From NCBI RefSeq assembly GCF_001513975.1, contig NZ_KQ947990.1, positions 1-55,636 on the forward strand: a DNA stretch of 55,636 nt, written 5' to 3'. Shown piece by piece: positions 40,834 through 49,699 of this stretch (within the stretch, counting starts at the first letter, position 1; every line of letters starts with the position of its first letter). The notes beneath the pieces were generated by a model. It was given only the letters and a program-made list of their open reading frames with translations. It made no database searches and was not told the origin of the DNA. The translations under genes were made by a program, and so were the position numbers. This stretch comes from Streptomyces curacoi. GTDB taxonomy: Bacteria > Actinomycetota > Actinomycetes > Streptomycetales > Streptomycetaceae.

Positions 40834-42054
40834 ATGCGTTCCCCCCACCACATAACGACGCATCCCTATTCGAATCCCTACGAGGAACTCGGCCGCCTGG
40901 ACGACAGTCCGCTGGACGGGTTCCTCCAGGACGAGGTGCCGGAAGAGCGGGACGAGGCGGCGGCCCTGGACGATCCCTGGGCCCCGCCCAACCACCGCCG
41001 AGGCGGCCGCCGCCGTCGGCGCGGTCGCTTCACGGGGCTTCCGCTCGCGATGAAGGCGGTGGTGGGCCTCGTCGTCCTCGCCGCCTTCCTCGTCCTCGCC
41101 GACCGCTGGGCCCTCCTCTATGCCGAGCGCAGGGCGGCGGACGCGCTCAAGGACCGCCTCGATCTGGCCGCGGCTCCCGAGGTGGAGATCGGCGGCTTCC
41201 CCTTTCTCACCCAGCTCACCGACGAGCGGCTCGACTCGGTGAAGGTGACGGTGCCCGACGTGGCCGCCGACCGGGTCTCGCTCGCGCAGGTGACGGCGAC
41301 GGCGAGGGACGTACGGCTGGACACCGACGGCATCGGGTCGGTGCGCGGCGCCGACATCCCCCACCTGGAGGGCGACGTCCTCCTCTCCTTCGCGGACCTC
41401 AACCGTGAACTCGGCGCCTCCCAGGTGACCTTCACGGGCGAGGGCCGCGACCGTGTCCGGGCGCGCGGCACCCTGCCGGTCGCCGGGCACGACCTGCGCC
41501 TGCGCGCCGAGGCCCGCATCGTGCGCGAGGGCGACCGCGGCATCGCCACGCACATCGGCGGCATGCGCCTGGACATCGGGGACCTGGCCACGTACCGCCC
41601 CGGCGTCCGCGCCTCGGAGGGCCTGCACCTGAGCCCCGGCTCGGTGGCCCGCCTCGCCCAGGAGACCCGCAAGGCGAAGGCGCTCCTGTCGATCCCGTCG
41701 GTCGTACGTCGTCTGGGGGTGCCCGACTCCGCCGTCCGCGAGGCCCTGCGCAACGAGGACAAGCTCGCCGCCCTGACCGGCACCCCGCGCTTCGCCCACC
41801 GCGCGATGCAGCTCAACCTCATCGACCTGGCCCTCGACCACCCCGAACTCCTCCAGTTCCTCGGCTTCGACCCGGCCCTGCTCGACGCCCTGCCCCGCCT
41901 CACCCGCCCGGTCCTCACCGACCAGCTGTCCCTGGGCTTCCGGCTGCCCGAGCCGCCGAGCGGCACGCTGCGGCTGCGGGATGTGCGGGTGGAGAAGGAC
42001 GGGATAAGGGTGCGGCTGGAAGGTGCGGGGCTGGAGGTCGGCCGCCCCCGCTGA
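40834..42054 (+). CDS. DUF2993 (LmeA-like) lipid-binding protein
   Basis: A 406-residue protein: an acidic then very Arg-rich N-terminus (residues 53-66), one transmembrane helix (about 71-90), and an extracytoplasmic domain of DUF2993. Members such as mycobacterial LmeA bind phospholipid and affect envelope glycolipids. Motifs include PEVEIGGFPFLTQL and the late VRVEKDGIRVRLEGAGLEV. The stop is followed at once by the remains of an ABC exporter gene. Confidence 0.85.
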   Translation: MRSPHHITTHPYSNPYEELGRLDDSPLDGFLQDEVPEERDEAAALDDPWAPPNHRRGGRRRRRGRFTGLPLAMKAVVGLVVLAAFLVLADRWALLYAERRAADALKDRLDLAAAPEVEIGGFPFLTQLTDERLDSVKVTVPDVAADRVSLAQVTATARDVRLDTDGIGSVRGADIPHLEGDVLLSFADLNRELGASQVTFTGEGRDRVRARGTLPVAGHDLRLRAEARIVREGDRGIATHIGGMRLDIGDLATYRPGVRASEGLHLSPGSVARLAQETRKAKALLSIPSVVRRLGVPDSAVREALRNEDKLAALTGTPRFAHRAMQLNLIDLALDHPELLQFLGFDPALLDALPRLTRPVLTDQLSLGFRLPEPPSGTLRLRDVRVEKDGIRVRLEGAGLEVGRPR

Positions 42055-42056
42055 TG

Positions 42057-42985
42057 CCCGGCTCGTCGAGGTGGTCGAGGTGGTCGAGGCGGTGTGCGTG
42101 CTCGCGGTCATCGGTCCGGGCGGGTGGGAGATCTCCGCCGGCCGTATGGCCCTCGGCCAACTCCTGGCCTTCGCCGCCTTCCTCGGCTACCTCTACCCGC
42201 CGGTCCCCAACCTCGGCCGGCTGAGCCTCACCCTCACCGCCGCCCCGGCCGGCGCCCAGCGCCTCGGCGAGATCCTGGACGCCGAGCCGGCCGTCGCCGA
42301 CCCCGCCCGGCCGGTCCCCGAGTGGCCGGTGCGCGGCCGGGTCGGCTTCCACGGCGTGTCCTTCCGCTACCCGGGCGCCGCCAGGGAGCCGCTGACCGAT
42401 CTGACCTTCACCGCCGCCCCGGCGAGCTGGTGATCATCACGGGCGCGAGCGGCGCCGGCAAGTCGCGCGAAACATCGCTCCGCTCCCGCAGGAGACGCTC
42501 CTCCTCAACGGCACCATCCGCGAAAACATCGAGTGCGGCCGGTCCGGTGCGAGCGACGCGGACATCGCGCGTGCGGCGGCGGCGCACGACTTCATCGCCG
42601 CGCTCCCCGAGGGCACGACACCCGCATCGCCCCCGGCACGGCCGCGCTCTCCGGCGGTCAGCTGAAGCGGATCACGATCGCCCGCGCGATGCTGCGGGCC
42701 GCTCCCGTCCTGGTCCTGGACGAACCGACGGCCGGGCTCGACTCGGTGGCCGCCCGTCAGGTCGTACAGCCGTTGCGGCGGCTGGTGTCCGGTCGTACGA
42801 CGATCCTGATCACCCATGATCCGAGCCTGGCGCCGGATGCGGACAGGGTGCTGGTCGTGGACGGCGGCCGGTTGATGGAGGCCGGCACACACGCGGAGCC
42901 GGTGGCGCGGGGCGGGGCGTATGCGCGGCTGGCCGGGCCCACGCCGGGGGCGTTGACGGAGGACACCCTCGTCCTCAGGCGGTGA
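42057..42985 (+). pseudogene. Decayed ABC exporter (fused membrane-ATPase type)
   Basis: Fragments of one type I exporter in three frames. First, the end of a transmembrane domain (SAGRMALGQLLAFAAFLGYLYPPVPNLG) and the start of the ATPase domain; a 1-nt loss near 42419 stops that frame. Then Walker A (VIITGASGAGKS), after which about 50 codons are missing at about 42466. Then PLPQETLLLNGTIRENI, a second 1-nt loss at about 42613, and LSGGQLKRITIARAML, LVLDEPTAGLD and ITHD to a normal end. Most of the membrane domain is absent upstream. It is surely non-functional as an exporter. Confidence 0.88.
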
Positions 42986-43013
42986 GCGGTCCGCGCCCCC
43001 GGACGTGACGGCG

Positions 43014-43796
43014 TCAGACGACCCGGCGCACCCGCTGCGTGGTCAGGTCATAGCGGGCCCCGACGATGGCCAGCTTGCCGGCGTCGACCTTCGCGGCGAG
43101 GTCCGGTTCCGCGGCGAGGCGGGCGCGGACGGCTCGTACGTTGGCGTCGACGGTCGAGTCGACGCGGGCGTCGCCCTCCTTGGTGCGGTCTATGTTCGGC
43201 GCTATCGCGTCGGCGATGTACTGGATGTGGGCCGGCAGCCGCCCGCCGGTCCCGTCCGCCTGGACCGCGGCCTTCACCGCGCCGCACGACTGGTGCCCGA
43301 GCACCAGCACCAGGGGGATGTCCAGTTCGAGCACGCCGTAGGCGACGCTGCCGAGCACGGCCTCGTCCAGGACCTCGCCGGCGGAGCGCACGGTCATCAG
43401 GTCGCCGAGGCCCTGGTCGAAGACCAGCTCCGGGGGGACGCGGGAGTCGATGCAGCCGAGGACGACGGCGAAGGGGTGCTGACTCGACGTCAGGCTCTGC
43501 CGCACGGTGGGCGACTCGTCCGGGTGCCGCTCGCGGAAGGTGCTCCAGCGCCGGTTGCCGGCCGCGAGCTCCCGCAGGGCTTCCTCGGGGGTACTGGGGC
43601 GGTGACGGGAGCCGGCGGCGGGGGTGGTGGCCGGGGCGGCGGAGGCGGAGGCCGTACCGAGGGCGGCGGTGGTTCCCAGTGCGGCGGCCCCGGTCAGCCC
43701 GGCCCGCAGGAGTGCGCGGCGGGCGAGCGAGGGGAGAGCGAACCGCTTGTGGGCGGAGGTGGTCGGCTCGGGGCCGACGGATCTGTCAGAGTTCAC
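43014..43796 (-). CDS. Exported beta-carbonic anhydrase
   Basis: A 260-residue zinc enzyme that hydrates CO2. Zinc ligands are Cys115 (CIDSR, with Asp117-Arg119 dyad), His168 and Cys171 (GHQSCGAV). The first 55 residues hold an RR motif (LARRALLRAGLTGAAALG) and end ASASAAPA, so it is likely exported by Tat. Most beta-class enzymes are cytoplasmic, so export is notable. GTG start at 43796; convergent with the pseudogene. Confidence 0.9.
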   Translation of the reverse strand: MNSDRSVGPEPTTSAHKRFALPSLARRALLRAGLTGAAALGTTAALGTASASAAPATTPAAGSRHRPSTPEEALRELAAGNRRWSTFRERHPDESPTVRQSLTSSQHPFAVVLGCIDSRVPPELVFDQGLGDLMTVRSAGEVLDEAVLGSVAYGVLELDIPLVLVLGHQSCGAVKAAVQADGTGGRLPAHIQYIADAIAPNIDRTKEGDARVDSTVDANVRAVRARLAAEPDLAAKVDAGKLAIVGARYDLTTQRVRRVV

Positions 43797-44134
43797 GGCC
43801 CGGAACGTACGCTCGAAGCCTCGCCCGAACGTTCACGTTGCTGAATCATGGCCGGGCGCGGGGAACTCATGAGCGAGCGTTGGTCTGCTCTTGGTGTTCT
43901 CCGGCACCCGCCTTGACCTTCTCCCCGTCGACAGCGGCCCCCGGGACCTGGACGGCCCTACGGGACCCCACGGGCGACCGGAATACCTCTCCAGCTCTTT
44001 CACCATCCCCTCCCCATTTCCCCGATCTTTGCGCTCCCTGCAAACAGAGGGACCGGCCGGAACCGCTGGTCACAGCCCCCTGCTTAGATGATCAACGCAC
44101 GTTCATCCGCACTCGCACATTCACGGGGAATCTC
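43797..44134. other. Intergenic region between carbonic anhydrase and lipoprotein genes
   Basis: About 340 bases holding the divergent promoters. The centre is C-rich and unusually CT-skewed (43990-44040). A 66-codon frame here (43891-44091) lacks a ribosome site and is not believed. TTAGAT at 44084 could be a -10 box for the lipoprotein gene, though no -35 box was identified. No repeats were seen. Confidence 0.45.
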
Positions 44135-44887
44135 ATGCAGAGGCATGTCCTGACCGTCCGCCGCGCCGCCGCCGCGCTCGCCTGCACCGCCGCGCTGGTG
44201 TCGCTCACCGCCTGTCAGAACGGCGACGACGCCACCGAGTCCGCAGGCGGCTCCACGCCGTCGAAGGGCGCGGAGGCCAGTCCTGCCGCCGAGCCGAACG
44301 GAATCGAGAAGCTCTCCGCCAAGGAGATCTACGACACGGGTCACAAGACCAACGCCGAAGCCGGCTCCTTCCGCGAGCAGTTGACGCGCGGCGACACCAA
44401 GACCGATCTGCTGGTCTCCGCCACCGAATGCGTCGGCTCCGTCAAGATGGCGAAGGGCACCTTCGAGGTCATCCGCAAGGGCAAGGACGTCTGGGCCAAG
44501 CCCGACGCGACGCTCGCCAAGGGGTTCAACGCGGAGATGGGCACCACGCTCGCCGCCGACAAGTGGCTCCACGGCACGCAGGACCACCCGCTGATGAAGG
44601 GCTTCGCCAGCTGGTGCCACCAGGAGCAGTTCGCCGCCCCCGACACGCTCAGCGAGAAGGCGACCAAGGGGAAGGTCACCACGGTGAACGGCCGGCAGGT
44701 GGTGCCGGTCGTCATGTCGGCGAAGGGGGAGTCGGTCTCGTGGTACGTGGCGACCACGGGCAAGCCGTACTACGTGGAGCAGGAAAGCACCCGTGACGAC
44801 ATGCAGGACATCGTGTACTCCGACTTCGGCAAGCCGGTAGACGCGCAGGCGCCGTCCGGGCCGGTCGTGGAGGCACCGAAGGAGTAG
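44135..44887 (+). CDS. Putative lipoprotein, function unknown
   Basis: A 250-residue exported protein with lipobox LVSLTAC, a Ser/Gly/Ala linker, then a domain starting GIEKLSAKEIYDTGHKTNAEAGSFRE. The phrase ending in KPYYVEQES and the overall layout recall LppX/LprG-like or LolA-like proteins, as does the lipoprotein at 24287; similarity is low. Two cysteines (in SATECVGS and ASWCHQEQF) may form a disulfide. GGGGAATCTC precedes the ATG. Confidence 0.8.
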   Translation: MQRHVLTVRRAAAALACTAALVSLTACQNGDDATESAGGSTPSKGAEASPAAEPNGIEKLSAKEIYDTGHKTNAEAGSFREQLTRGDTKTDLLVSATECVGSVKMAKGTFEVIRKGKDVWAKPDATLAKGFNAEMGTTLAADKWLHGTQDHPLMKGFASWCHQEQFAAPDTLSEKATKGKVTTVNGRQVVPVVMSAKGESVSWYVATTGKPYYVEQESTRDDMQDIVYSDFGKPVDAQAPSGPVVEAPKE

Positions 44888-44905
44888 TCCCGGTCGAGCG
44901 GGGCG

Positions 44906-44937
44906 AAGGCCCGGCGGGCAGGTGCCCGCCGGGCCTT
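44906..44937. terminator. Bidirectional hairpin between lipoprotein and pectinase genes
   Basis: A perfect 13-bp stem (AAGGCCCGGCGGG with its complement) and a 6-nt loop, between two converging stop codons. Confidence 0.82.
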
Positions 44938-44953
44938 CTCGCGCGACGAGGAC

Positions 44954-47041
44954 TCAGGAAGCGGTGGGCGTCCAGCCCGCCAGCCAGTCCGCGACCTCCT
45001 GCCCGGCGGCCTGGGCGTCGGTCAGGTGGGGCCGGTCGGAGCCGGCCGAACCGGCGCCCGCGCCGGTGTTCCTGTACTCGGCGAAGCGGTCGTCCTTCCA
45101 GGAGAAGCCGCTCATGTCGGTCCAGGGAGCGGTCCTGATCGCGGCGCTCAGGCTGGTGTTGCGGACCGTCGTCTGCGGATCGAGGGACGCGTCGCCGCCC
45201 GCGTGCCAGGGGCGGCCGAGGTAGAAGCTCCGGTCGGACACATCGCCGTTGACGGTCGAGTTGGCGATCAGGATGCCCTTGCGGTCGGCGGCCGTGCTGG
45301 GGGCGGTGACATAGCCGGCCGACGTGCCGTTCCAGCGCTTCTTCAGGGTGATGACGGACCGGTCGATCACGGCCGTCGCCCGGCCGAAGATGAAGTCGAC
45401 GTTGCCGACGACGTAGGAGTTGGTCATGTAGACCCGGCCCAGCCTGTCCTTCGCCGCCGTGTCCAGCAGCAGGGTGTCCTGGTCGCCGTTGACGATGATC
45501 CCGTCGAGGAACACCTTGTCGGATGCGGTGCGCAGGGCGACGGCCTGATGGCCGCTCAGGTTCTGGTTCGCCTTCTCGTCGAAGTCGTTGGTGATCGTGA
45601 GGTTGCGGGCCTGGAAGTCGTCCGCCTCGACGGCGACGGTGGCGCTGCCACCGGTGCCGTAGGTGCCGCCGCCCGGCTTGGGCGTGCCGGCCGCGTTGTT
45701 GTAGACGATCACCGTGTCCTTACGGCTGCCGCCGGTGCCCTGGATGGTGACGTGCGGCTTGTTGGCGGGGACCTTCACCGTCTCGCGGTACGTGCCCGGC
45801 TTCACGGCGATCACGACCCGCGACGGGTTGTTCGCCGGTACGGCGTTCACGGCCGCCTGCACGGTCGAGTACTGGCCGCTGCCGTCCTTGGCGACGGTGA
45901 GGGTCGTCGCGGCCTTGGTGGCGGCCGTCGTACCTGTCGTACCGGTCGTACCGGTCGTACCTATGGAACCCCTGGGCCCCGCCCCCGACCTGAGCAGTGC
46001 GGGCACATCGGCCGTCCGGTCGAGGGTGTAGCCGTAGTAGCTCTTCGGGTCGAAGGCGGTACCACCGCTCTCGTTGCGCCCGCTGGTGCCGACGAACGTG
46101 TTGCCCTTCTGGACGACGGCGGCCGTGCTGTCCTTGGTGACCGGGTTGTTCATGCCCTGGAAGTAGGAGTTCTCCAGGACCATCCTGGTCCTGCCGCGCG
46201 AGTAGTTGCCGTAGGAGGACTTGATGGTCGTCCCGGCCACGTCCTCCAGGAAGTTGTTGTAGAGGTGCGCGTGGGCGGCGTTGTCCGTGGACGGGTTGCG
46301 CTGCTCGGTCTCGCGGAACCAGTTGTGGTGGACCGTGATGTCCGTCTTGACGTTCTCGGTCCAGCCGATGCCGAAGGTCTTGTTGTTGTCGCTCAGCTTG
46401 TTCCAGGAAACGGTCACATTCGTGCTGTCCTTGCGCACGTCGATGAGCCCGTCGGCCATGTGCCGCAGATCGTTGTGGTCGATCCAGATGTGATGGGCCC
46501 CGTCCATCTGGATCGCGTCGAAGTCGTGGTCCTTGTCGTTCCAGACGCCCTGGTACGAGTCGCGGATGGTCAGGTTGCGGATGACGACGTTGTGGACCCC
46601 TTGGCCGAGGAAGAAGCCACCGCCGACGATCTGCCCGGTGGTCCCGGCCCCGACGATGGTCTTGTCCGACTGGACCTTGATCTCCTTGCCGACCGGGTTC
46701 ATGTTGATGGTCCCGGCGACGACGATGACGTAGGGCTGCGTGGCCGTGGCGTACTTCTCCAGGTCGGCCTGCGTCTTCACGGTCACGATCTGACCGTCCC
46801 GGCCGCCGTAGGTGCCGTTCTGGCCGAGCGAGTTGACGGACGCGAAGCCGTCGGCGGTGGCGGTGGCCCAGGCGGGGGCGGCGGTGGTCGCGGCGGACGC
46901 GGTGCGCTGGGCGTCCTCACCGAGGAGTCCGAGGTCCGTGCCGTAGGCCATGGTCCCGGCGGCGGTCAGGGCGAGCGGGACCGCGACCGCCAGGGCCTTC
47001 CGGTTTCTGCGGTGACGTGCCTTTCCGGGCTGTTCACTCAT
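44954..47041 (-). CDS. Secreted pectate lyase-pectinesterase fusion
   Basis: A 695-residue exported enzyme with two catalytic domains. After an Arg-rich signal peptide (to about residue 50), residues 60-350 form a PL1 pectate lyase with DAIQMDGAHHIWIDHNDL, the calcium-site DGLIDVR and HHNWFRETEQRNP. A Thr/Gly linker (GTTGTTGTTGTT) leads to a CE8 pectinesterase (about 380-680) with GDQDTLLLD, GNVDFIFGRA and FYLGRPW. The esterase would strip methyl groups and the lyase cut the resulting pectate. No binding module is seen. It is a single gene, terminated by a shared hairpin. Confidence 0.93.
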   Translation of the reverse strand: MSEQPGKARHRRNRKALAVAVPLALTAAGTMAYGTDLGLLGEDAQRTASAATTAAPAWATATADGFASVNSLGQNGTYGGRDGQIVTVKTQADLEKYATATQPYVIVVAGTINMNPVGKEIKVQSDKTIVGAGTTGQIVGGGFFLGQGVHNVVIRNLTIRDSYQGVWNDKDHDFDAIQMDGAHHIWIDHNDLRHMADGLIDVRKDSTNVTVSWNKLSDNNKTFGIGWTENVKTDITVHHNWFRETEQRNPSTDNAAHAHLYNNFLEDVAGTTIKSSYGNYSRGRTRMVLENSYFQGMNNPVTKDSTAAVVQKGNTFVGTSGRNESGGTAFDPKSYYGYTLDRTADVPALLRSGAGPRGSIGTTGTTGTTGTTAATKAATTLTVAKDGSGQYSTVQAAVNAVPANNPSRVVIAVKPGTYRETVKVPANKPHVTIQGTGGSRKDTVIVYNNAAGTPKPGGGTYGTGGSATVAVEADDFQARNLTITNDFDEKANQNLSGHQAVALRTASDKVFLDGIIVNGDQDTLLLDTAAKDRLGRVYMTNSYVVGNVDFIFGRATAVIDRSVITLKKRWNGTSAGYVTAPSTAADRKGILIANSTVNGDVSDRSFYLGRPWHAGGDASLDPQTTVRNTSLSAAIRTAPWTDMSGFSWKDDRFAEYRNTGAGAGSAGSDRPHLTDAQAAGQEVADWLAGWTPTAS

Positions 47042-47251
47042 GCGGCGATCCGTTCCGTGCGGGGGATGGTTGCTCCGAGGTTCGGTCGCCGCCCGGCGCG
47101 GAAAGGTTGCCAGTCATCCGGGCACCACTTGTTGTCGTGTCCGGTGCGCCCGGTGCCGACGGCTCTTCGGTGACGCTCCTGCGGAGACCTCCTCTCCGGG
47201 GGTACGGCGCAGGTCGGCGTCGATGCCGTACGCGGTGATCCGGAGGGCGCT

Positions 47252-48688
47252 CTACTGCGGCTCGGCGGGAGGCGGTGTGGGTGCCCCCGGCAGTCGTACG
47301 GTCGCCACCGTGCCGCCGTCCTCCGCGCGGGCCAGGGTGACCTGGCCGCCGGCCTGCTCGAGGGTGCGGGCCACGATCGACAGGCCGAGTCCGGATCCGG
47401 GCAACGCCCGCGCTGAGGGGGAGCGCCAGAAGCGGTCGAAGACGTGGGGGAGTTCGTCGGCGGCGATGCCGGGGCCGTGGTCGCGGACGGTGAGGACGCC
47501 GTCGTTCAGTGCGACCTCGATCGTGCCGCTCTCCGGGCTGAACTTCACCGCGTTGTCGAGGATGTTGACCACCGCGCGCTCCAGCGCCGCCGGTTCCGCG
47601 CGGACGTACCAGGGCTGGAGGTCGGCGGTGATCGTCAGCTCCGGGCCGCGCAGCCGTGCCCGGCGCAGGGCCGCCTCGACGGTGTCCTCCAGCGAGATCA
47701 CCTGGATGCGCTCACCGCGCTGGCCCTCCGAGCGGGACAGCTCCTGCAGGTCGCCGATCAGGGCGGCCAGTTCGGTCATCTGCGCCTTGACGGAGGCGAG
47801 GAGCGCCTTGCGGTCGGCCTCCGGGATGGGGCGGCCCGTCTCCTCGCTGCGGGTGAGGAGTTCGATGTTGGTGCGCAGGGAGGTGAGGGGGGTGCGGAGC
47901 TCGTGGCCGGCGTCCGCGATGAGCTGTTGCTGGAGTTCGCGGGAGCTGGCCAGGGCGGAGGTCATGGAGTTGAAGGAGCGGGTGAGGCGGGCCACCTCGT
48001 CCTCGGAGTCGTCCTCGACGGGGATGCGGATCTTCAGGTCCTCGGTACGGGCGACGTGTTCGACCGCTTCGGTGAGCTTGTCGACGGGACGCAGGCCCGC
48101 CCGGGCCACGGCCAGGCCGGCCGCCCCCGCGCCGATGACGCCGACGCCGGAGACGAGGAGCAGGATCAGGGCGAGCTCGTTGAGGGTGGACTGCGTGCCA
48201 TGGAGAGGGGTCGCGAGGAGTACGGCGACACGCTGTCCGTCGGATGAGTCGGTGCCCACGAACACGGTGAGGGCGCGTACGGCGTCGCCGTCGTCGTCGG
48301 TGCCGTTGCGGATGATGTAGTTGCCGGTCTTCGTCGCGTCGGCGAGGAAGTGCCGGTCGCGGTCGGTGACCTTGACCGTGCCCTTGGAGAACGGGGTGAC
48401 GCAGGGGTCCCCCTCTTCCTTGAACATCTGGACGTAGTTGTTCGAGACAGGGCCTCGGGAGTTCTCCAGCGGACTCGTGGAGCACTCGCTGAGGACCTGA
48501 CCGAGGATGCCGGGCCGGTTCGCCATCTGCTCCAGGTCCTCGTCGACCTGGTCGTACAACTTCCCCTGCACGATGAACCAGCACGTCACCGAGACCGCGG
48601 CCACCGCGAACGCCACCGCCGCCGCCACCAGCAACGCCAGCCGCGACCGGATCGGCAGCGACCGGAACCGGCGCAGAACCTTGTTCAC
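47252..48688 (-). CDS. Membrane sensor histidine kinase (MprB-like)
   Basis: A 478-residue kinase. Two transmembrane helices (about 15-40 and 165-190) flank an extracytoplasmic sensor of about 125 residues with two cysteines. HAMP, HisKA (DAGHELRTPLTSLRTN) and ATPase domain (NILDNAVKFSPE, DHGPGIA, GSGLGLSIV) follow. The GTG start overlaps the regulator's stop by 4 bp. The plan, with an HtrA protease gene next to it, matches the MprAB/PepD envelope-stress loci of mycobacteria. Confidence 0.93.
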   Translation of the reverse strand: MNKVLRRFRSLPIRSRLALLVAAAVAFAVAAVSVTCWFIVQGKLYDQVDEDLEQMANRPGILGQVLSECSTSPLENSRGPVSNNYVQMFKEEGDPCVTPFSKGTVKVTDRDRHFLADATKTGNYIIRNGTDDDGDAVRALTVFVGTDSSDGQRVAVLLATPLHGTQSTLNELALILLLVSGVGVIGAGAAGLAVARAGLRPVDKLTEAVEHVARTEDLKIRIPVEDDSEDEVARLTRSFNSMTSALASSRELQQQLIADAGHELRTPLTSLRTNIELLTRSEETGRPIPEADRKALLASVKAQMTELAALIGDLQELSRSEGQRGERIQVISLEDTVEAALRRARLRGPELTITADLQPWYVRAEPAALERAVVNILDNAVKFSPESGTIEVALNDGVLTVRDHGPGIAADELPHVFDRFWRSPSARALPGSGLGLSIVARTLEQAGGQVTLARAEDGGTVATVRLPGAPTPPPAEPQ

Positions 48689-49422
48689 TCCGCCCCGCCC
48701 TGCCGCAGCACATACCCCACGCCCCGGACCGTGTGCACGAGCCGCGGCTCGCCGCCCGCCTCGGTCTTGCGGCGCAGGTACATGACGTACACGTCCAGCG
48801 AGTTCGACGACGGCTCGAAGTCGAAGCCCCACACCGCCTTCAGGATCTGCTCCCTGGTCAGCACCTGGCGCGGATGCGCCATGAACATCTCCAGCAGCGT
48901 GAACTCGGTACGGGTCAGCTCCACCTGCCGTCCGCCCCGCGTCACCTCCCGCGTCGCGAGGTCCATGCGCAGGTCCGCGAAGGAAAGCGCCTCGTCCTCG
49001 TCGGCCGGGCTCGCACCGGCCGCCGCCGCGTACGAGCTGCGCCGCAGCAGCGCGCGGACCCGGGCGAACAGCTCGTCCAGTTCGAAGGGCTTCACGAGGT
49101 AGTCGTCGGCGCCCGCGTCCAGACCCGTCACACGGTCGCCGACCGTGTCGCGGGCCGTCAGCATCAGGATCGGCGTCGTGTCACCGGCGCCGCGGATGCG
49201 GCGGGCCGCGGTCAGGCCGTCCATGCGGGGCATCTGGATGTCCAGGACCACCAGGTCGGGCCGGTAGGCCGTCGCTTTCTCCAGGGCGTCGGCGCCGTCG
49301 ACCGCGACCTCGGTGTCGTACCCCTCGAACGCGAGGCTGCGCTGGAGTGCCTCGCGCACCGCCGGCTCGTCGTCGACGATCAGGATGCGCTGGGGGTCAC
49401 GGTCGCCATCGGCGGGGCTCAT
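48685..49422 (-). CDS. OmpR/PhoB-type response regulator (MprA-like)
   Basis: A 245-residue regulator: receiver with phosphoacceptor Asp in LVVLDIQMPRMDG and Lys in DYLVKPFEL, then a winged-helix DNA-binding domain (RTEFTLLEMFMAHPRQVLTREQIL, NSLDVYVMYLRRKTE). It is the partner of the overlapping kinase. Upstream (49458-49483) CTGA occurs three times at 10-12 bp spacing, which may be an autoregulatory site. Confidence 0.93.
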   Translation of the reverse strand: MSPADGDRDPQRILIVDDEPAVREALQRSLAFEGYDTEVAVDGADALEKATAYRPDLVVLDIQMPRMDGLTAARRIRGAGDTTPILMLTARDTVGDRVTGLDAGADDYLVKPFELDELFARVRALLRRSSYAAAAGASPADEDEALSFADLRMDLATREVTRGGRQVELTRTEFTLLEMFMAHPRQVLTREQILKAVWGFDFEPSSNSLDVYVMYLRRKTEAGGEPRLVHTVRGVGYVLRQGGAE

Positions 49423-49505
49423 GGGCTCGGGATCCTCGGGTGCGGTGGGACGGGGGGCTGACAGGGGCTGAAGGGGGGGCTGAACGCCTTCAGCGTCGCA
49501 CGTTC

Positions 49506-49688
49506 TCAGCCTCGTACGGTACGGCGGCGGGCGCGGGCCGACGCGCCCCGGCGGCCCGCGCCGAGGCGGGCGGCAGCCACCTCCGGCGCCCGGGGCGTCG
49601 GGATGTGCAGCCCACCGGCGATCGCCAGGGCCAGGGCGAAGTCGGCCGGGCCGGTGCCGGACGCGGGGTGCTCGACCTGCTTGATCAT
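49506..49688 (-). CDS. Small protein coupled to the HtrA gene
   Basis: A 60-residue protein: MIKQVEHPASGTGPADFALALAIAGGLHIPTPR, then an Ala/Arg-rich basic tail. Its strong ribosome site GGAG lies just past the HtrA stop (TGAAGGAG), so it is translated with that gene. The ATG at 49688 is spaced better than the GTG next to it. The short ALALAIAGG stretch might insert in the membrane weakly. No known family recognised. Confidence 0.7.
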   Translation of the reverse strand: MIKQVEHPASGTGPADFALALAIAGGLHIPTPRAPEVAAARLGAGRRGASARARRRTVRG

Positions 49689-49699
49689 CACGTGCTCCT

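Noticed and set aside
43891..44091. A 66-codon frame between the carbonic anhydrase and lipoprotein genes
   Set aside because: No ribosome-binding site, Pro/Ser/Leu-rich random-looking product, and it covers the likely lipoprotein promoter.
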